Source: Bifidobacterium scardovii JCM 12489 = DSM 13734
GTDB lineage: Bacteria; Actinomycetota; Actinomycetes; Actinomycetales; Bifidobacteriaceae
Reading direction: 5' to 3'
DNA: 64,000 bases
Assembly: GCF_001042635.1 (NCBI RefSeq)
Contig: NZ_AP012331.1
Coordinates: 62,001 to 126,000 of the forward strand
Shown: positions 1 through 11,066 of the stretch, one piece after another
Layout of the letters: each line of letters starts with the position of its first letter
Position numbering within the stretch: position 1 is the first letter of the stretch
The notes under the pieces: generated by a model
What the model was told of the DNA's origin: nothing
The model's database searches: none
What the model saw: the letters and a program-made list of their open reading frames with translations, nothing else
Made by a program: the position numbers and the translations under genes

Positions 1-1738
1 ACGAATCGGAGTAGCCGAGCATGACCTCCATCCTGCCGCCGGTGTCCTTGAGGCGCGCCTGCACCTCGGGGATCTTGATGATCTCCTCGAGCACGTCCAC
101 CGAGTTCTGCAGATCCTCGAGCTGCTCGAACAGCGGGATCACGTCGATGACCGGCACATCATGCGGATGGGCGAAGGCCAGGCGGTTCAGCTCGTACACG
201 TCGCGCACGTTCTGCGCCGACTTGGTAAACGAGATGATGTAGCGGCGGGCGGCCTTGATGCCGTTGCGCTTCTGGATCGCGCCGAGCGCGCGGAACGTGT
301 CGAGCACCTCGTGCGTCATCGGCTGCAGCGGGCCGCGTTCGCCGTGCAGGCCGTGCTCGCGGATGTCCTCCAGCGCGCGCGAATGCACGACGGAGTGCTG
401 GCGGAACTCCATCTCGACCATGTGGAACCCGAAGGTCTCGGCCTGCCAGATGAGGTCCTGCAGCGGGCCGTATGCGGATCGGTGGGCGCCGGCGGCGGCC
501 AGCGAACGCTGCACCACCTTGAGGTCGTCGATGAATTCCTGGCAGGAGTGGTACATCAGATCGGCGTCGCGCGTCACGGTGTAGTGCAGGCGATCGGCCA
601 TCACCAGCATGACCGCGCGGTGCGTCTCCTTCGTGGAGATCAGCGCGGCCTTGTCGGTCAGACGCTCGCTCATCTCCTTCTGGTGGTTCCACAGGCTCTT
701 GAGCTCGTCGCTGGCCGGCGTGGTGCCGGTCTCCATCGTCAGGTTCTTGCCGACGGTGCGGGTGGCCTCCTCCAGCGCCTCGATCACGTGATCGGAGAAC
801 TTGCGGGCCACCTGGCGGCTCACCTTGGCGGTGACGTTCGGGTTGCCGTCGCGGTCGGAGCCGATCCAGCTGCCCGGGTGGAAGAACGCGGGGCACACCG
901 GCTCGACGAGGCCTGCCTTGCTGCCCAGCATCCAGTCGTCGAAGCGGCGGTAGACGGTGGGGATCGTGTGGAACAGGGTGTTGTCGAAGATGTCGAGAAT
1001 CGTGTCCGCCTCTTCGACCGGGGTCGGCTTCTTCAGCGCGATCGGCGAGGTGCGGAACAGCGCGTCGATCTCGTTGTACAGGCGGCGCAGGTTCTCCTTC
1101 TTGTCGGAGCCGCCCAGGATCTTGTGGGCCTCCAGCAGTTCCGCGATGCGGCGGATCTTGCCTTCGACCGCCTTGCGGCGGGCCTCGGTGGGGTGCGCGG
1201 TGAACACGGGGTGGAACTCGAGCTTGTCGAGGAGCTCCTTGGCCTTGGCCGGGCCCATCTCGTTGATGAGCTGGTGGTAGGCGCCGGTCATTTCGTTGAC
1301 CGGATCCACGGCCTGGCTGTCGTCCACGTCGTTCTCGCGCTGGTGCAGCACGGCCACGCGGTAGTTCTCCTCGCTCAGGTTGGCGAGGTGGAAGTAGGTG
1401 GCGAACGCGCGCGCCAGCAGCTGGGCGTCGTGCAGCTTCATGTTGTCGATGGTCTCGACGGCCTTCGCAAGCCCGTTCTGATCCGGGTTCGGATCGTCCA
1501 TCACGTCTTCGAAGTGTTCGGCGCTGGCCTCGACCGCGTAGCCAAGCACGGTGTCGAAGGTGGACAGCAGCTTGGGATCGAACTCGCCCAGCACGTCGCG
1601 CAGAATATGCAGGCACAGATCCATGTCCTGCTTAAGGGAATCGGGAAGATCGCGCTCCTCGGGACCCTTGGTCCCCAAGCCCGACGCCACTATCGTGGCA
1701 TCGGCGGGCGTGATCTGCTGATCATCGGTATTTGTCAT
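1..1738 (-). CDS. ppc: Phosphoenolpyruvate carboxylase, N-terminal part (cut by window start)
   Basis: The enzyme carboxylates phosphoenolpyruvate with bicarbonate to oxaloacetate, the anaplerotic step that feeds aspartate and glutamate synthesis. About 579 residues are visible; the C-terminal part lies before base 1. The protein starts MTNTDDQQITPAD. It carries the family motif FTAHPTEARRK near residue 178, which holds the catalytic His, and GSDRDGNPNV near residue 290. The start is well set: AAAGGAGG lies 5 nt upstream of the ATG on the minus strand. It is divergent from the ThrE-like gene. Reading is open throughout with no frameshift seen. The identification is firm; only the missing end is unknown. 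Confidence 0.96.
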   Translation of the reverse strand, partial: MTNTDDQQITPADATIVASGLGTKGPEERDLPDSLKQDMDLCLHILRDVLGEFDPKLLSTFDTVLGYAVEASAEHFEDVMDDPNPDQNGLAKAVETIDNMKLHDAQLLARAFATYFHLANLSEENYRVAVLHQRENDVDDSQAVDPVNEMTGAYHQLINEMGPAKAKELLDKLEFHPVFTAHPTEARRKAVEGKIRRIAELLEAHKILGGSDKKENLRRLYNEIDALFRTSPIALKKPTPVEEADTILDIFDNTLFHTIPTVYRRFDDWMLGSKAGLVEPVCPAFFHPGSWIGSDRDGNPNVTAKVSRQVARKFSDHVIEALEEATRTVGKNLTMETGTTPASDELKSLWNHQKEMSERLTDKAALISTKETHRAVMLVMADRLHYTVTRDADLMYHSCQEFIDDLKVVQRSLAAAGAHRSAYGPLQDLIWQAETFGFHMVEMEFRQHSVVHSRALEDIREHGLHGERGPLQPMTHEVLDTFRALGAIQKRNGIKAARRYIISFTKSAQNVRDVYELNRLAFAHPHDVPVIDVIPLFEQLEDLQNSVDVLEEIIKIPEVQARLKDTGGRMEVMLGYSDS

Positions 1739-2055
1739 CAGACCTCCTTTGCCAAACCGCCGGTTGTTCGGTCTGCCTGCCCTCCGCGGCTCCTCCGCAG
1801 TTGTGTTGACAGGCCGTTGCGAACCCAAAGCCCTTGGTTTAACGGTTGTGCCGACCATTGTAGGACCCCGTAATCGACACTTACGTTACATAGTCCATTA
1901 TGTGCGCTGTCGGCGATCGGCGGGGATACGTGCATTGACGGTCTGCGTCGGGCTGCTTGGAGGGGCGCCGCCGCGTGGCATTACGGGAACGCCGGGCGTC
2001 GAAGCCTGCAAAATCCATGTTTTGAGCCACCCATGTCCGATCCGTGGACGTCATT
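1739..2055. other. Divergent intergenic region between ppc and thrE-like gene
   Basis: This 317-bp stretch must hold the promoters of two divergent genes. An AT-rich patch around 1885-1905 (acgttacatagtccattatg) stands out from the GC-rich surroundings and is the likeliest place for a -10 region of ppc. No convincing operator or terminator was seen. Confidence 0.4.
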
Positions 2056-4014
2056 ATGATCTTCCGCATGCTGAGCCCACGCCACGCGCTAGTACTGAAT
2101 ACTGTGAAATCAGGGCATCAGTATCAGGAATCCAGCAGCGCGACGGCCGTACGCAAGTACCATACCCATTCCATCCCCTTGGATATGGAGGACATCAAGC
2201 GTGATTGGGACAAGCCGATCGCGGAGGCCGGGCTGGCGGCGAAGACCAGCGTCGTCGTGCGCGTCGGAGCCCTGGACCTGGGCGCCGGCACCGGGTCGTT
2301 CCGCGTGCGCGAGATGATGCACCGCATCGCCTACCCGCTCGGCGTGCATGTCCGTGCCGATGTGAACCTGACCGACATCGAGGCGGCGTGCACCGACGGC
2401 AAGAACCGCATCACGGAGGTCATCGACCTGCCGACGACCGGCGTGAACACCGAGCGCATCTGGCTGCTCGAGCATTACGCCGACTGGTTCAGCGTGAACC
2501 TGGGGTTGGATTCGATGTATCACAGCACCAGCGCCGTGTCCGAAGGGCTGGTGCAGAATCTGGACAAAAGCGACGTGTCCGAGGTGTCCGCGCAGCTGGC
2601 GAAGCAGCTTCGTGAGGCCGAACGGCAGGAGGGCGAGGACGGGGACGCTGGCTCCGGGGACGGCGAGCGGCTCCATGACGCCGTGCTGGACGCGCTGGAA
2701 CGAGCCGAGACGGTGGTGCCCGGCGTGGCGGTGAAATCGACCGCCAAGGAACTGAATGTCGAGAATCTCGCCGGGGACATCACCGAGCACGAGGTCAATG
2801 ATGTGGAGCGGCGTGAAGCGGCCTCGCGTTCCGCGCAGGCCGATGCGCCGGCCGGCGCATCGGCTGCCGGTCCTGATTCGGGAGCGGCCTCCACGTCCTT
2901 CCCGTTTTCCCCGGTGTCTTCGCCCGCACCGGCGGTCGGCCGCAAGCCGCGCGTGCACAAGCCGATCAAGGGCGAATACGCCGAGCACTTCGACGATGTC
3001 GGCCGTGATCCGAACGAGTCCCGCCCCAGCATCACCGTGCGCCAGGCGCATGAACGGCTGGATATGATCGAGCGCCGCAAACCGCTGTACTCCCCCGAAT
3101 TCGCCGGTTTCGCATCGGCGGTTGCCTGCGCGGCCTTCGTGTTCCTGCTCGGCGGCGGCCCCTACGACATGGCCGGTGCGTTCGTCGGAGCCGGCTTGGG
3201 CCATTGGCTGCGGCGCAAGCTGTTCGCCAAGCATCTGAACCAGTTCTTCGTCACGTTCCTTTCGGTGGCGCTGGCCGCGCTGGCCTGCACCGGCACGTTG
3301 CGCCTGATCGGCCTGTTCGACCCGATCGCGCTGACGCACGACACCGCCTACATCGGCGCGATGCTGTTCGTCATCCCCGGTTTCCCGCTGATCACCGGCG
3401 GGTTGGATATGGCGAAGATCGACTTCCCTTCGGGCATTCAGCGCGTCTGCTACGTGTTGTGCATCATTCTGATGGCCACGCTGGCGGGGTGGATGGTGGC
3501 GTCGATCGTGCACCTGAACCCCACCGGTTTCGAGCCGCTGGGCCTTAACCCGTGGGTGAATGCCGGGCTGCGTGCGGTGGCCGCGTTCCTCGGCGTCTGG
3601 GGCTTCTCCGTGCTATTCAATTCACCGCAGCGCATGTGCATGACCGCGGCGGTGATCGGGGCGATCACCGATACGCTGCGTCTGGAACTGACGGATGCCG
3701 GCATGCCCCCCGAGGCCGGAGCGTTCATCGGCGCGCTGCTGGCCGGTCTGCTCGCCTCCGGATGGCGTTCGGCTGTCCGGCGCGGCATCCTGCCGCCTCA
3801 CCTGGGCTATCCCCGCATCTGCCTGACCGTGCCGTCGATCGTGATCATGGTGCCCGGCCTGTACATGTACCGCGCGATGTTCTACCTTGGCCAGTTCGAT
3901 ACGCAGAACGCGCTCGATTGGGCGTTCCGCGCGTTCATGGTCATCATCTGCCTGCCGATCGGGCTGGCCATGGCCCGCGTCATTACCGACAAGTCCTGGC
4001 GTTACGACATCTGA
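2056..4014 (+). CDS. Threonine/serine exporter family protein (ThrE/DUF1212)
   Basis: This looks like a fused ThrE-type exporter, a family that moves threonine and serine out of the cell by proton motive force. The N-terminal part carries the cytoplasmic ThrE domain (LGAGTGSFRVREMMHRIA, then a block ending near SVNLGLDSMYHS). An acidic, Ala/Ser-rich linker follows, about residues 200-310. From about residue 350 there are some ten hydrophobic segments, for example FAGFASAVACAAFVFLLGG and AGAFIGALLAGLLASG, as expected for the second half of the fused form. The start is uncertain: 2056 is the first ATG, a GTG lies at 2044 and an ATG at 2185 (MEDIKRDWDKP). None has a clear ribosome-binding site. 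Substrate is inferred from the family only. Confidence 0.85.
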   Translation: MIFRMLSPRHALVLNTVKSGHQYQESSSATAVRKYHTHSIPLDMEDIKRDWDKPIAEAGLAAKTSVVVRVGALDLGAGTGSFRVREMMHRIAYPLGVHVRADVNLTDIEAACTDGKNRITEVIDLPTTGVNTERIWLLEHYADWFSVNLGLDSMYHSTSAVSEGLVQNLDKSDVSEVSAQLAKQLREAERQEGEDGDAGSGDGERLHDAVLDALERAETVVPGVAVKSTAKELNVENLAGDITEHEVNDVERREAASRSAQADAPAGASAAGPDSGAASTSFPFSPVSSPAPAVGRKPRVHKPIKGEYAEHFDDVGRDPNESRPSITVRQAHERLDMIERRKPLYSPEFAGFASAVACAAFVFLLGGGPYDMAGAFVGAGLGHWLRRKLFAKHLNQFFVTFLSVALAALACTGTLRLIGLFDPIALTHDTAYIGAMLFVIPGFPLITGGLDMAKIDFPSGIQRVCYVLCIILMATLAGWMVASIVHLNPTGFEPLGLNPWVNAGLRAVAAFLGVWGFSVLFNSPQRMCMTAAVIGAITDTLRLELTDAGMPPEAGAFIGALLAGLLASGWRSAVRRGILPPHLGYPRICLTVPSIVIMVPGLYMYRAMFYLGQFDTQNALDWAFRAFMVIICLPIGLAMARVITDKSWRYDI

Positions 4015-4149
4015 GAGCGCGCGAGAGGCGTGATGGTCGGGCTATTGCCGGCTGCTCGTATTGCTTGCGTGATATGCACCGTCGTCCACATCTCCACATT
4101 TTTCTCGGGAGCGGTGGCGCGGCGTCCAACTTCTCGGTAGGTTCGGTGC

Positions 4150-4902
4150 ATGGCTGAATCACTGTCGCTCAAAGCGCTTACCGAACTGAAAAACATGCGG
4201 CTGCAGCAGTGCGCCGAGCTGTCGGCGCGCACGAAGACCAAACTGGTGTTCGCGCGCGCCACTGCTTTGGAGCTTCTTGCCGTGGAAAAACCGAGTATGC
4301 CTGTGGAGCGAGGGCGGGATAGTCTGTTTTGCGCTGTTGCGCCGACACTCAACACACGCAAGAAAGTGTCTGGCGTGCGATGTCTGGCGTGGAGTGGCCC
4401 CATTGAGACGCAGACCGTCGGGCGTAGGTTCGAATGCACCACGCCGGTGTGCACTTGGGCTCATTGCGCCGCTATCCTGACGCTTGAGGAACTCATTGTG
4501 CTGGGTGAGTCCATGATGAGGCGTGACAGGCGTTTGAAAAGAGCCACGATCGACGATTTCGTGCGTTATGTCGGCAATGCCAAAAGCTTCGAAGGCATTG
4601 CTAAATGCAGGTTGGCGATACGGATCATGCAAGGGGATACCGATTCATCCCAGGAGACGAGAACCCGAATTGCGTTGATGCGGTACGGCTTGCCGGAGCC
4701 TGAAGTGAACTATGCGTTGCAGCTGCCGCAAACTGTGAGAACCATTATGTTGGACATGGCGTATCGGGAGCTGAAGATCGCGATTGAATACGATGGAAGT
4801 TACCATCGTTTTAGCGGCGAACAGATATGCAACGGTCACCGGCGCCGCAGGAAGACCGTATTGGATAAGGCGACCGATGTTTATCGCCAATCGGCGAAGT
4901 GA
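4150..4902 (+). CDS. Hypothetical protein with DUF559/restriction-endonuclease-like C-terminus, 3' end probably eroded
   Basis: A 250-residue protein whose function I do not recognise. The C-terminal stretch ELKIAIEYDGSYHRFSGEQ followed by an Arg-rich segment resembles the D..YDG..H core of DUF559/Vsr-like nuclease-fold proteins, which occur in bifidobacteria in many copies without known role. In that family the protein normally continues with a hydrophobic strand. Here it ends in ATDVYRQSAK, while the +1 frame reads RPMFIANRRSEG, so a frameshift near 4871 is possible. The last 18 bases lie inside a large inverted-repeat element. Base composition is clearly less GC-rich than the neighbours, a sign of acquisition. 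The start at ATG 4150 has only a weak upstream AGG. Confidence 0.55.
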   Translation: MAESLSLKALTELKNMRLQQCAELSARTKTKLVFARATALELLAVEKPSMPVERGRDSLFCAVAPTLNTRKKVSGVRCLAWSGPIETQTVGRRFECTTPVCTWAHCAAILTLEELIVLGESMMRRDRRLKRATIDDFVRYVGNAKSFEGIAKCRLAIRIMQGDTDSSQETRTRIALMRYGLPEPEVNYALQLPQTVRTIMLDMAYRELKIAIEYDGSYHRFSGEQICNGHRRRRKTVLDKATDVYRQSAK

Positions 4903-5086
4903 GGGGCCGAATGGGCGGTCGGTAAGCGTCATTCGGCGATCTGAGGGGCACATATCCACACGCTAAAAGGCTCTTTTGCATCAAATCCTCTATGCAATGA
5001 CGGCTGGCTCCACAAACACATGCCCCTCAAATCAATGAATGACGCTTACCGACCGTCCATTCTGCCCCTCAGATTGCGTAATGGCG
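4885..5086. repeat. Large imperfect inverted repeat, two 66-bp arms
   Basis: Bases 4885-4950 and 5021-5086 are inverted copies matching at roughly 54 of 66 positions, around a 70-bp centre. The core cggtcggtaagcgtcattc is perfect in both arms, and each arm has tgaggggc on both sides of the core. The element overlaps the 3' end of the preceding hypothetical gene and stops about 75 bp before the SnoaL-like gene. Confidence 0.8.
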
Positions 5087-5163
5087 GATGCCTTATGCGT
5101 TTCGGCGCTGAATGTCTTGCTTTGCCGTTGATGGCGAAAGTGCGTATGCCTGATAATGGAGTG

Positions 5164-5520
5164 ATGAGCAATGATGCGGCATCGCTGATTGAAACGGTTC
5201 TTGCGTTCTACGCGGCGGAGAACGCAAGGGACTGGTCTTCTTATGAGGCGCTGGTCGACCCGGATATCGTATATGAGGAGTATCCGTCAGGCGAGTGCGG
5301 TCGCGGTCGTGATGGGTTTATAGCCGGTGTGCAAGAGATGTATAAGGGGCGTGACGCGACGATGTTCACGGTGCGATCGATCGGCGCCGATGCCTCGCGC
5401 GGGGTGGTGCATGCCGAATTGGAGTGCGAGGGGCGACTCTCGGTTAACGTGTTCGAATTGCGCGATGGCCGCATCGTCACGGAACGTGAATATCTGGGCC
5501 GTGGCTATGGGCATCCGTAG
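5164..5520 (+). CDS. SnoaL-like / NTF2-fold protein
   Basis: A 118-residue protein with the cone-shaped NTF2/SnoaL pattern: an N-terminal helix (SLIETVLAFYAAENARDWSSYEALVDPD), the loop IVYEEYPSGE, then alternating strands ending FELRDGRIVTEREYLGRGY. Proteins of this fold are small-molecule binding or isomerase-like, and the substrate cannot be read from sequence. The start is not certain: the ATG at 5164 has GGAG only 2 nt upstream, and the in-frame ATG at 5146 is the alternative. Frames further upstream run into the inverted-repeat element and look non-coding. A strong hairpin follows. Confidence 0.65.
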   Translation: MSNDAASLIETVLAFYAAENARDWSSYEALVDPDIVYEEYPSGECGRGRDGFIAGVQEMYKGRDATMFTVRSIGADASRGVVHAELECEGRLSVNVFELRDGRIVTEREYLGRGYGHP

Positions 5521-5535
5521 TACGCGGCGGTAGAT

Positions 5536-5583
5536 ATGGCACGGGCCGTCCGGCGCGTTGGCGCGCCGGACGGCCCGTGCCAT
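5536..5583. terminator. Bidirectional hairpin between SnoaL-like gene and trpS
   Basis: A near-perfect GC-rich stem with atggcacgggccgtccgg on the left and its complement on the right, around a short loop near ttgg. It sits between two convergent stop codons and would serve both genes. There is no strong T run on either side. Confidence 0.75.
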
Positions 5584-5600
5584 TCGGGTGAAGGCCGGGA

Positions 5601-6701
5601 TCAGTACTTCATGCCCATGGCTTCGCGTACCTGATCGAGGGTTTCCTCGGCGATCGCGTTGGCGCGGGCGTTGCCGTCGTGCAGGATGTCGCGGATGGAG
5701 TCCATGTCCTTCGCCAGCTCGGCGCGGCGCTCGCGGTGCGGGGCCAGGAATTCGTTGACGGACTCGATGACGTACTTCTTCAGCGCGCCGGCGCCGGCGT
5801 CGCCGATCTCCTCGGCGATCTCCTGCGGGTCGCGGCCGGTCACCAGACCGGCGGTGGTCAGCAGCGCGGACACCTGCGGGCGGGCGATCGGGTCGAAGGT
5901 GATCCTGCGCTCGGAGTCGGTCGGGCTCTTCTTGATCAGCTTGGCGGTTTCCTCGGCGGTGGCTCCCAGCATGATCGAATTGCCGTACGACTTGCTCATC
6001 TTGCGGCCGTCGAGGCCCGGAATCTCCGGCGCTTCGGACAGGATGGCGGCCGGCTCCGGGAACACCGGGTTCTTCTTGGCGTAGCGCTCGTTGAAACGGC
6101 GGGCGATCGTGCGCGTGATCTCCACATGCGGCAGGTTGTCCTTGCCGATCGGCACGACGTTCGCCTTGCAGAACAGGATGTCGCAGGCCTGGTGCACCGG
6201 GTAGGTGAGCAGCAGGCCGGTCAGCGCGTGGCCGCTCGCCTCCATCTCGGATTTCACGGTCGGGTTGCGGTGCAGCTCGGCCTCGGTGACGAGCGAGAGG
6301 AACGGCAGCATGAGCTGGTTCTCGGCCGGCACGGCGGAGTGGGTGAAGATCATGGTCTTGGTCGGGTCGATGCCGGCGGCCATGTAGTCGAGCACGAGGT
6401 TGAGCACGTTGTCCTCGATGTGCTCGGTGGTGTCGCGGTCGGTGATCACCTGATAGTCGGCGATGATGATGTTGGTGTTCACGCCGCGCTCCTGCATGGC
6501 GACGCGCTCGCGGATGGAACCGAAATAGTGGCCGAGGTGCAGGCGGCCGGTCGGGCGGTCGCCGGTGAGCATCGTGAACTTGCCCGGGTTCGCCTCCAGC
6601 TTGGCGAGCGTCTCGTCCGAACGCTTCTTGGCTGCGAGGAAGCTCGCGCTCATTTCATTGCCGGCTGCGGTCAGCTGCTGTTCCTGGGATTCGTCCGTCA
6701 T
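5601..6701 (-). CDS. trpS: Tryptophanyl-tRNA synthetase
   Basis: Charges tRNA-Trp with tryptophan using ATP. The 366-residue protein has both class I signatures: the HIGH-type motif HLGH at residues 55-58 (TGRLHLGHYFGS) and GRKMSKSYGNS near residue 233. The segment GDRPTGRLHLGH matches bacterial TrpRS. The start MTDESQEQQL is chosen because AGGCGGG lies just upstream; a much longer open frame upstream has no family similarity. It ends MGMKY, close to the shared hairpin. It faces away from the DUF3073 gene, so the promoters lie between 6702 and 6842. Confidence 0.96.
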   Translation of the reverse strand: MTDESQEQQLTAAGNEMSASFLAAKKRSDETLAKLEANPGKFTMLTGDRPTGRLHLGHYFGSIRERVAMQERGVNTNIIIADYQVITDRDTTEHIEDNVLNLVLDYMAAGIDPTKTMIFTHSAVPAENQLMLPFLSLVTEAELHRNPTVKSEMEASGHALTGLLLTYPVHQACDILFCKANVVPIGKDNLPHVEITRTIARRFNERYAKKNPVFPEPAAILSEAPEIPGLDGRKMSKSYGNSIMLGATAEETAKLIKKSPTDSERRITFDPIARPQVSALLTTAGLVTGRDPQEIAEEIGDAGAGALKKYVIESVNEFLAPHRERRAELAKDMDSIRDILHDGNARANAIAEETLDQVREAMGMKY

Positions 6702-6842
6702 ATTCCCGCCTTTGCGCGTGTTGAAACACCTGAAAATATCGCTTTTATCGTAAAAGTTCGAGCCGACAAGCACGCCGCCGCAAACAAGTGGTACTCTCTT
6801 ATGTGATGAATCGATACGTACAGTAATTATCCAGGGGGTCAC

Positions 6843-7247
6843 ATGGGCCGCGGACGTCAGAAAGCCAAGCAGCAGAAAATAGCCCGAAAGCTCAAGTACC
6901 TGACCACCGATACCGATTACGACGAGCTTGCCAAGGAACTCAGCACGCAGGAGCCGGGCGTTGGTTCCGCTGATCCATTTGCCGATATTGAAGCTCAATA
7001 TTCTCATCATGCGGACTCTGATGTAGATGCCGTCGCCGACGACCACGCCGAGACGACCGCTTCCGCGCCCGAGGATGATCTGGATGAGTACGCCAAGTGG
7101 GCTGCCGAGGCCGCCGCGAAGGCGACCAGCGGCGAGATCCCGGTGACCACGGCCAAGCCGTCCGCCGCCGCGCCGAAGCCCAAGCCGGCTCCGCACAAGC
7201 CGATCCCCATGCCCGTGCCGAGCGCGCTCAAGCCCAAGAAGGCCTGA
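6843..7247 (+). CDS. DUF3073 family protein
   Basis: A 134-residue cytoplasmic protein of the actinobacterial DUF3073 family, function unknown. The signature is the basic N-terminus MGRGRQKAKQQKIARKLKY followed by TTDTDYDELAKEL and the acidic patch DDLDEYAKWA. The tail is rich in Ala, Pro and Lys (KPKPAPHKPIPMPVP) and probably disordered. CAGGGGG lies 5 nt before the ATG, which fixes the start. It is divergent from trpS. Confidence 0.85.
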   Translation: MGRGRQKAKQQKIARKLKYLTTDTDYDELAKELSTQEPGVGSADPFADIEAQYSHHADSDVDAVADDHAETTASAPEDDLDEYAKWAAEAAAKATSGEIPVTTAKPSAAAPKPKPAPHKPIPMPVPSALKPKKA

Positions 7248-7327
7248 AAGCTGAATCTTACGGTAATCTATGCGGCATAGGTCGATGCGGCGTTAGTCCC
7301 GGCGCAGTCCCGGCATCAGGGCAGGCG

Positions 7328-7774
7328 TTAGGCCAGCGGCAGCAGATCGCTGAGATCGTCCCGCTCGCCGACGGCCGTGATGTGCCCGGCGGCCTTTTCC
7401 TCCGCCCATGTGGTGATGCCGGCGGCCAAGCGCAGCCATACCTCCGGGTCGAGCTCGATGACGTCCGGTGGCGTGAGATTATGCGGATCCGACGCCGGTC
7501 CGTCCAGTATCTTGATGGCGCCCCACGGTGCCACGCGCACTTCCACGCCGGGGCCGGGCGCCTTGCGTTCCAACAGGAATAAGGTGTATCGCACGGCCAT
7601 GGCCCATGTCGGCCGGGGCAGGTCCGGGTTGACTTCGAGGCGTTGCGCCGCGCTTTTGGTGCCGGTGGCGCCTTCGTACTGCTGCCCGGGCTCTGCGTCC
7701 TGCTTGGCGGCGCGGCGCCATGCATCCCATGCCTTGCGGCCCTTATCCATGTCCTGTTCGCGTATCACTGGCAT
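7328..7774 (-). CDS. Sterol-carrier-like (bacterial SCP ortholog) protein
   Basis: A roughly 148-residue protein resembling the actinobacterial 'bacterial SCP ortholog' family, a hydrophobic-pocket fold whose ligand is unknown. Visible features are the N-terminal helix MDKGRKAWDAWRRAAKQD, a central strand region AMAVRYTLFLLERKAPG, VEVRVAPWGAIKILDG, and a C-terminal helix VWLRLAAGITTWAEEKAAG ending DLSDLLPLA. The ATG at 7774 (MPVIREQDMDKG) is preferred. An in-frame ATG at 7783 sits just after GGAAGA, and the frame extends further upstream without similarity. Convergent with the DUF3073 gene, 80 bp away. Confidence 0.7.
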   Translation of the reverse strand: MPVIREQDMDKGRKAWDAWRRAAKQDAEPGQQYEGATGTKSAAQRLEVNPDLPRPTWAMAVRYTLFLLERKAPGPGVEVRVAPWGAIKILDGPASDPHNLTPPDVIELDPEVWLRLAAGITTWAEEKAAGHITAVGERDDLSDLLPLA

Positions 7775-8172
7775 GCCGACCATTCTTCCACTGCGTCTGC
7801 ACAGCCGGCGCTGTGTCTGCGTGGTGACGTCGCGTCTGCACGTTGCCGTTTCCGCGCGGCGTCGCGTTCGGCCGGCGCGTATCCGCACAACGTTGTATCG
7901 CTTGGTCGTATCGCTCGGTGCCGGCGTGATCCAACGAATGAAAACGTTGGAGGTGTCGTGCCGCGCTGGCTGAGCGTGTCGCCCAGCATTACTGCGATGG
8001 CTGTAGTGCGCATGGGCAGCTACGTTGCGCATCGCGATAATTGCGGTATTATGGCTCATGTTGATGCAAACGATTGCAGAACGTAATGCTGCGTTCACCT
8101 TGGCGTTTATGGCCGGTCACAGTGGCGGGGCATAATTGACAAGGACAACAATCCGGAAAGAGAGTTCAGGAT
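7775..8172. other. Divergent intergenic region upstream of glgP
   Basis: About 400 bp without a supported gene. It holds a small inverted repeat ccaacg-N8-cgttgg near 7932-7951, a LacI-type operator candidate at 8065-8078, and a TTGACA hexamer near 8137 that may be the -35 of a glgP promoter. Confidence 0.5.
8065..8078. promoter_or_regulatory. LacI-family-type operator candidate before glgP
   Basis: tgcaaacgattgca pairs 12 of 14 positions as a palindrome around a central CG, the typical form of LacI/GalR-family operators. It lies 95 bp before the glgP start. The regulator is not identified. Confidence 0.5.
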
Positions 8173-10599
<2,427 letters not shown>

Positions 10600-10629
<30 letters not shown>

Positions 10630-10782
10630 TGCACGTCTGCCCGGTGCGCCAGCTGCGAGACGGTATTTCTACCTCGCGCCTGTCGGCGCTCGGCGTCGCC
10701 TACAGACAGTCCGCTGGACTGTCTGCTTAACGGCTCCGCGCATCTGGCACACCGGCCCGCTGGCCTGATGCACGTCTGCCCG
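10600..10782. repeat. 44-bp direct repeat of the glgP 3' end
   Basis: Bases 10600-10643, covering the last ten glgP codons, the stop and 14 bases beyond, recur at 10739-10782 with one mismatch (ctggtctga versus ctggcctga). The 139-bp offset suggests a duplication of the gene end and the spacer hairpin. Confidence 0.9.
10703..10725. terminator. Hairpin downstream of glgP
   Basis: cagacagtcc and ggactgtctg form a perfect 10-bp stem with a 3-nt loop, followed by cttaa. It is a weak terminator candidate or an RNA-stabilising hairpin. Confidence 0.5.
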
Positions 10783-10826
10783 CTGGTCTGATGGCCTGAC
10801 AGGCCGGTATTAGACCGACGTGATGT

Positions 10827-10900
10827 AATGCGTGGTCTCTTGTGGGTTTGCCCCGCTGAGTGAGTGCTCAGCGGGGCAAACCCACAAGAGACCACGCATT
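10827..10900 (+). terminator. Perfect 34-bp stem hairpin followed by T run
   Basis: The 34 bases 10827-10860, which end gtttgccccgctgag, are exactly complementary to 10867-10900 with a 6-base loop (tgagtg). A T-rich stretch (tttttctttg) follows, as in intrinsic terminators on the plus strand. The stem is far longer than termination needs. Confidence 0.85.
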
Positions 10901-11066
10901 TTTCTTTGTTGGCGATGATGGGCGGAGCGGAGTGTCGGTCCTATAGGTGGTTTGCCTCGCTCGGCGCCTTCTCAGCGGGGTATCTCTTCTATCCTGTGGA
11001 AGCTAGGCCCCCGCTGGGGTTGTTGGTCGGCTGGGGTATGCCGATTTCGGCGTCGTAGGGCATAGC
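10901..11066. repeat. Diverged single unit related to the 30.5-31.3 kb repeat array
   Basis: The sequence from about 10929 (ggagtgtcggtcctatagg, tttgcctcgctcgg, ctcagcggggtatctcttct) has the same order of motifs as a half-unit of the array at 30.5-31.3 kb. In both places it follows a hairpin and tttttctt..ggcg. No gene is supported in this stretch. Confidence 0.5.
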
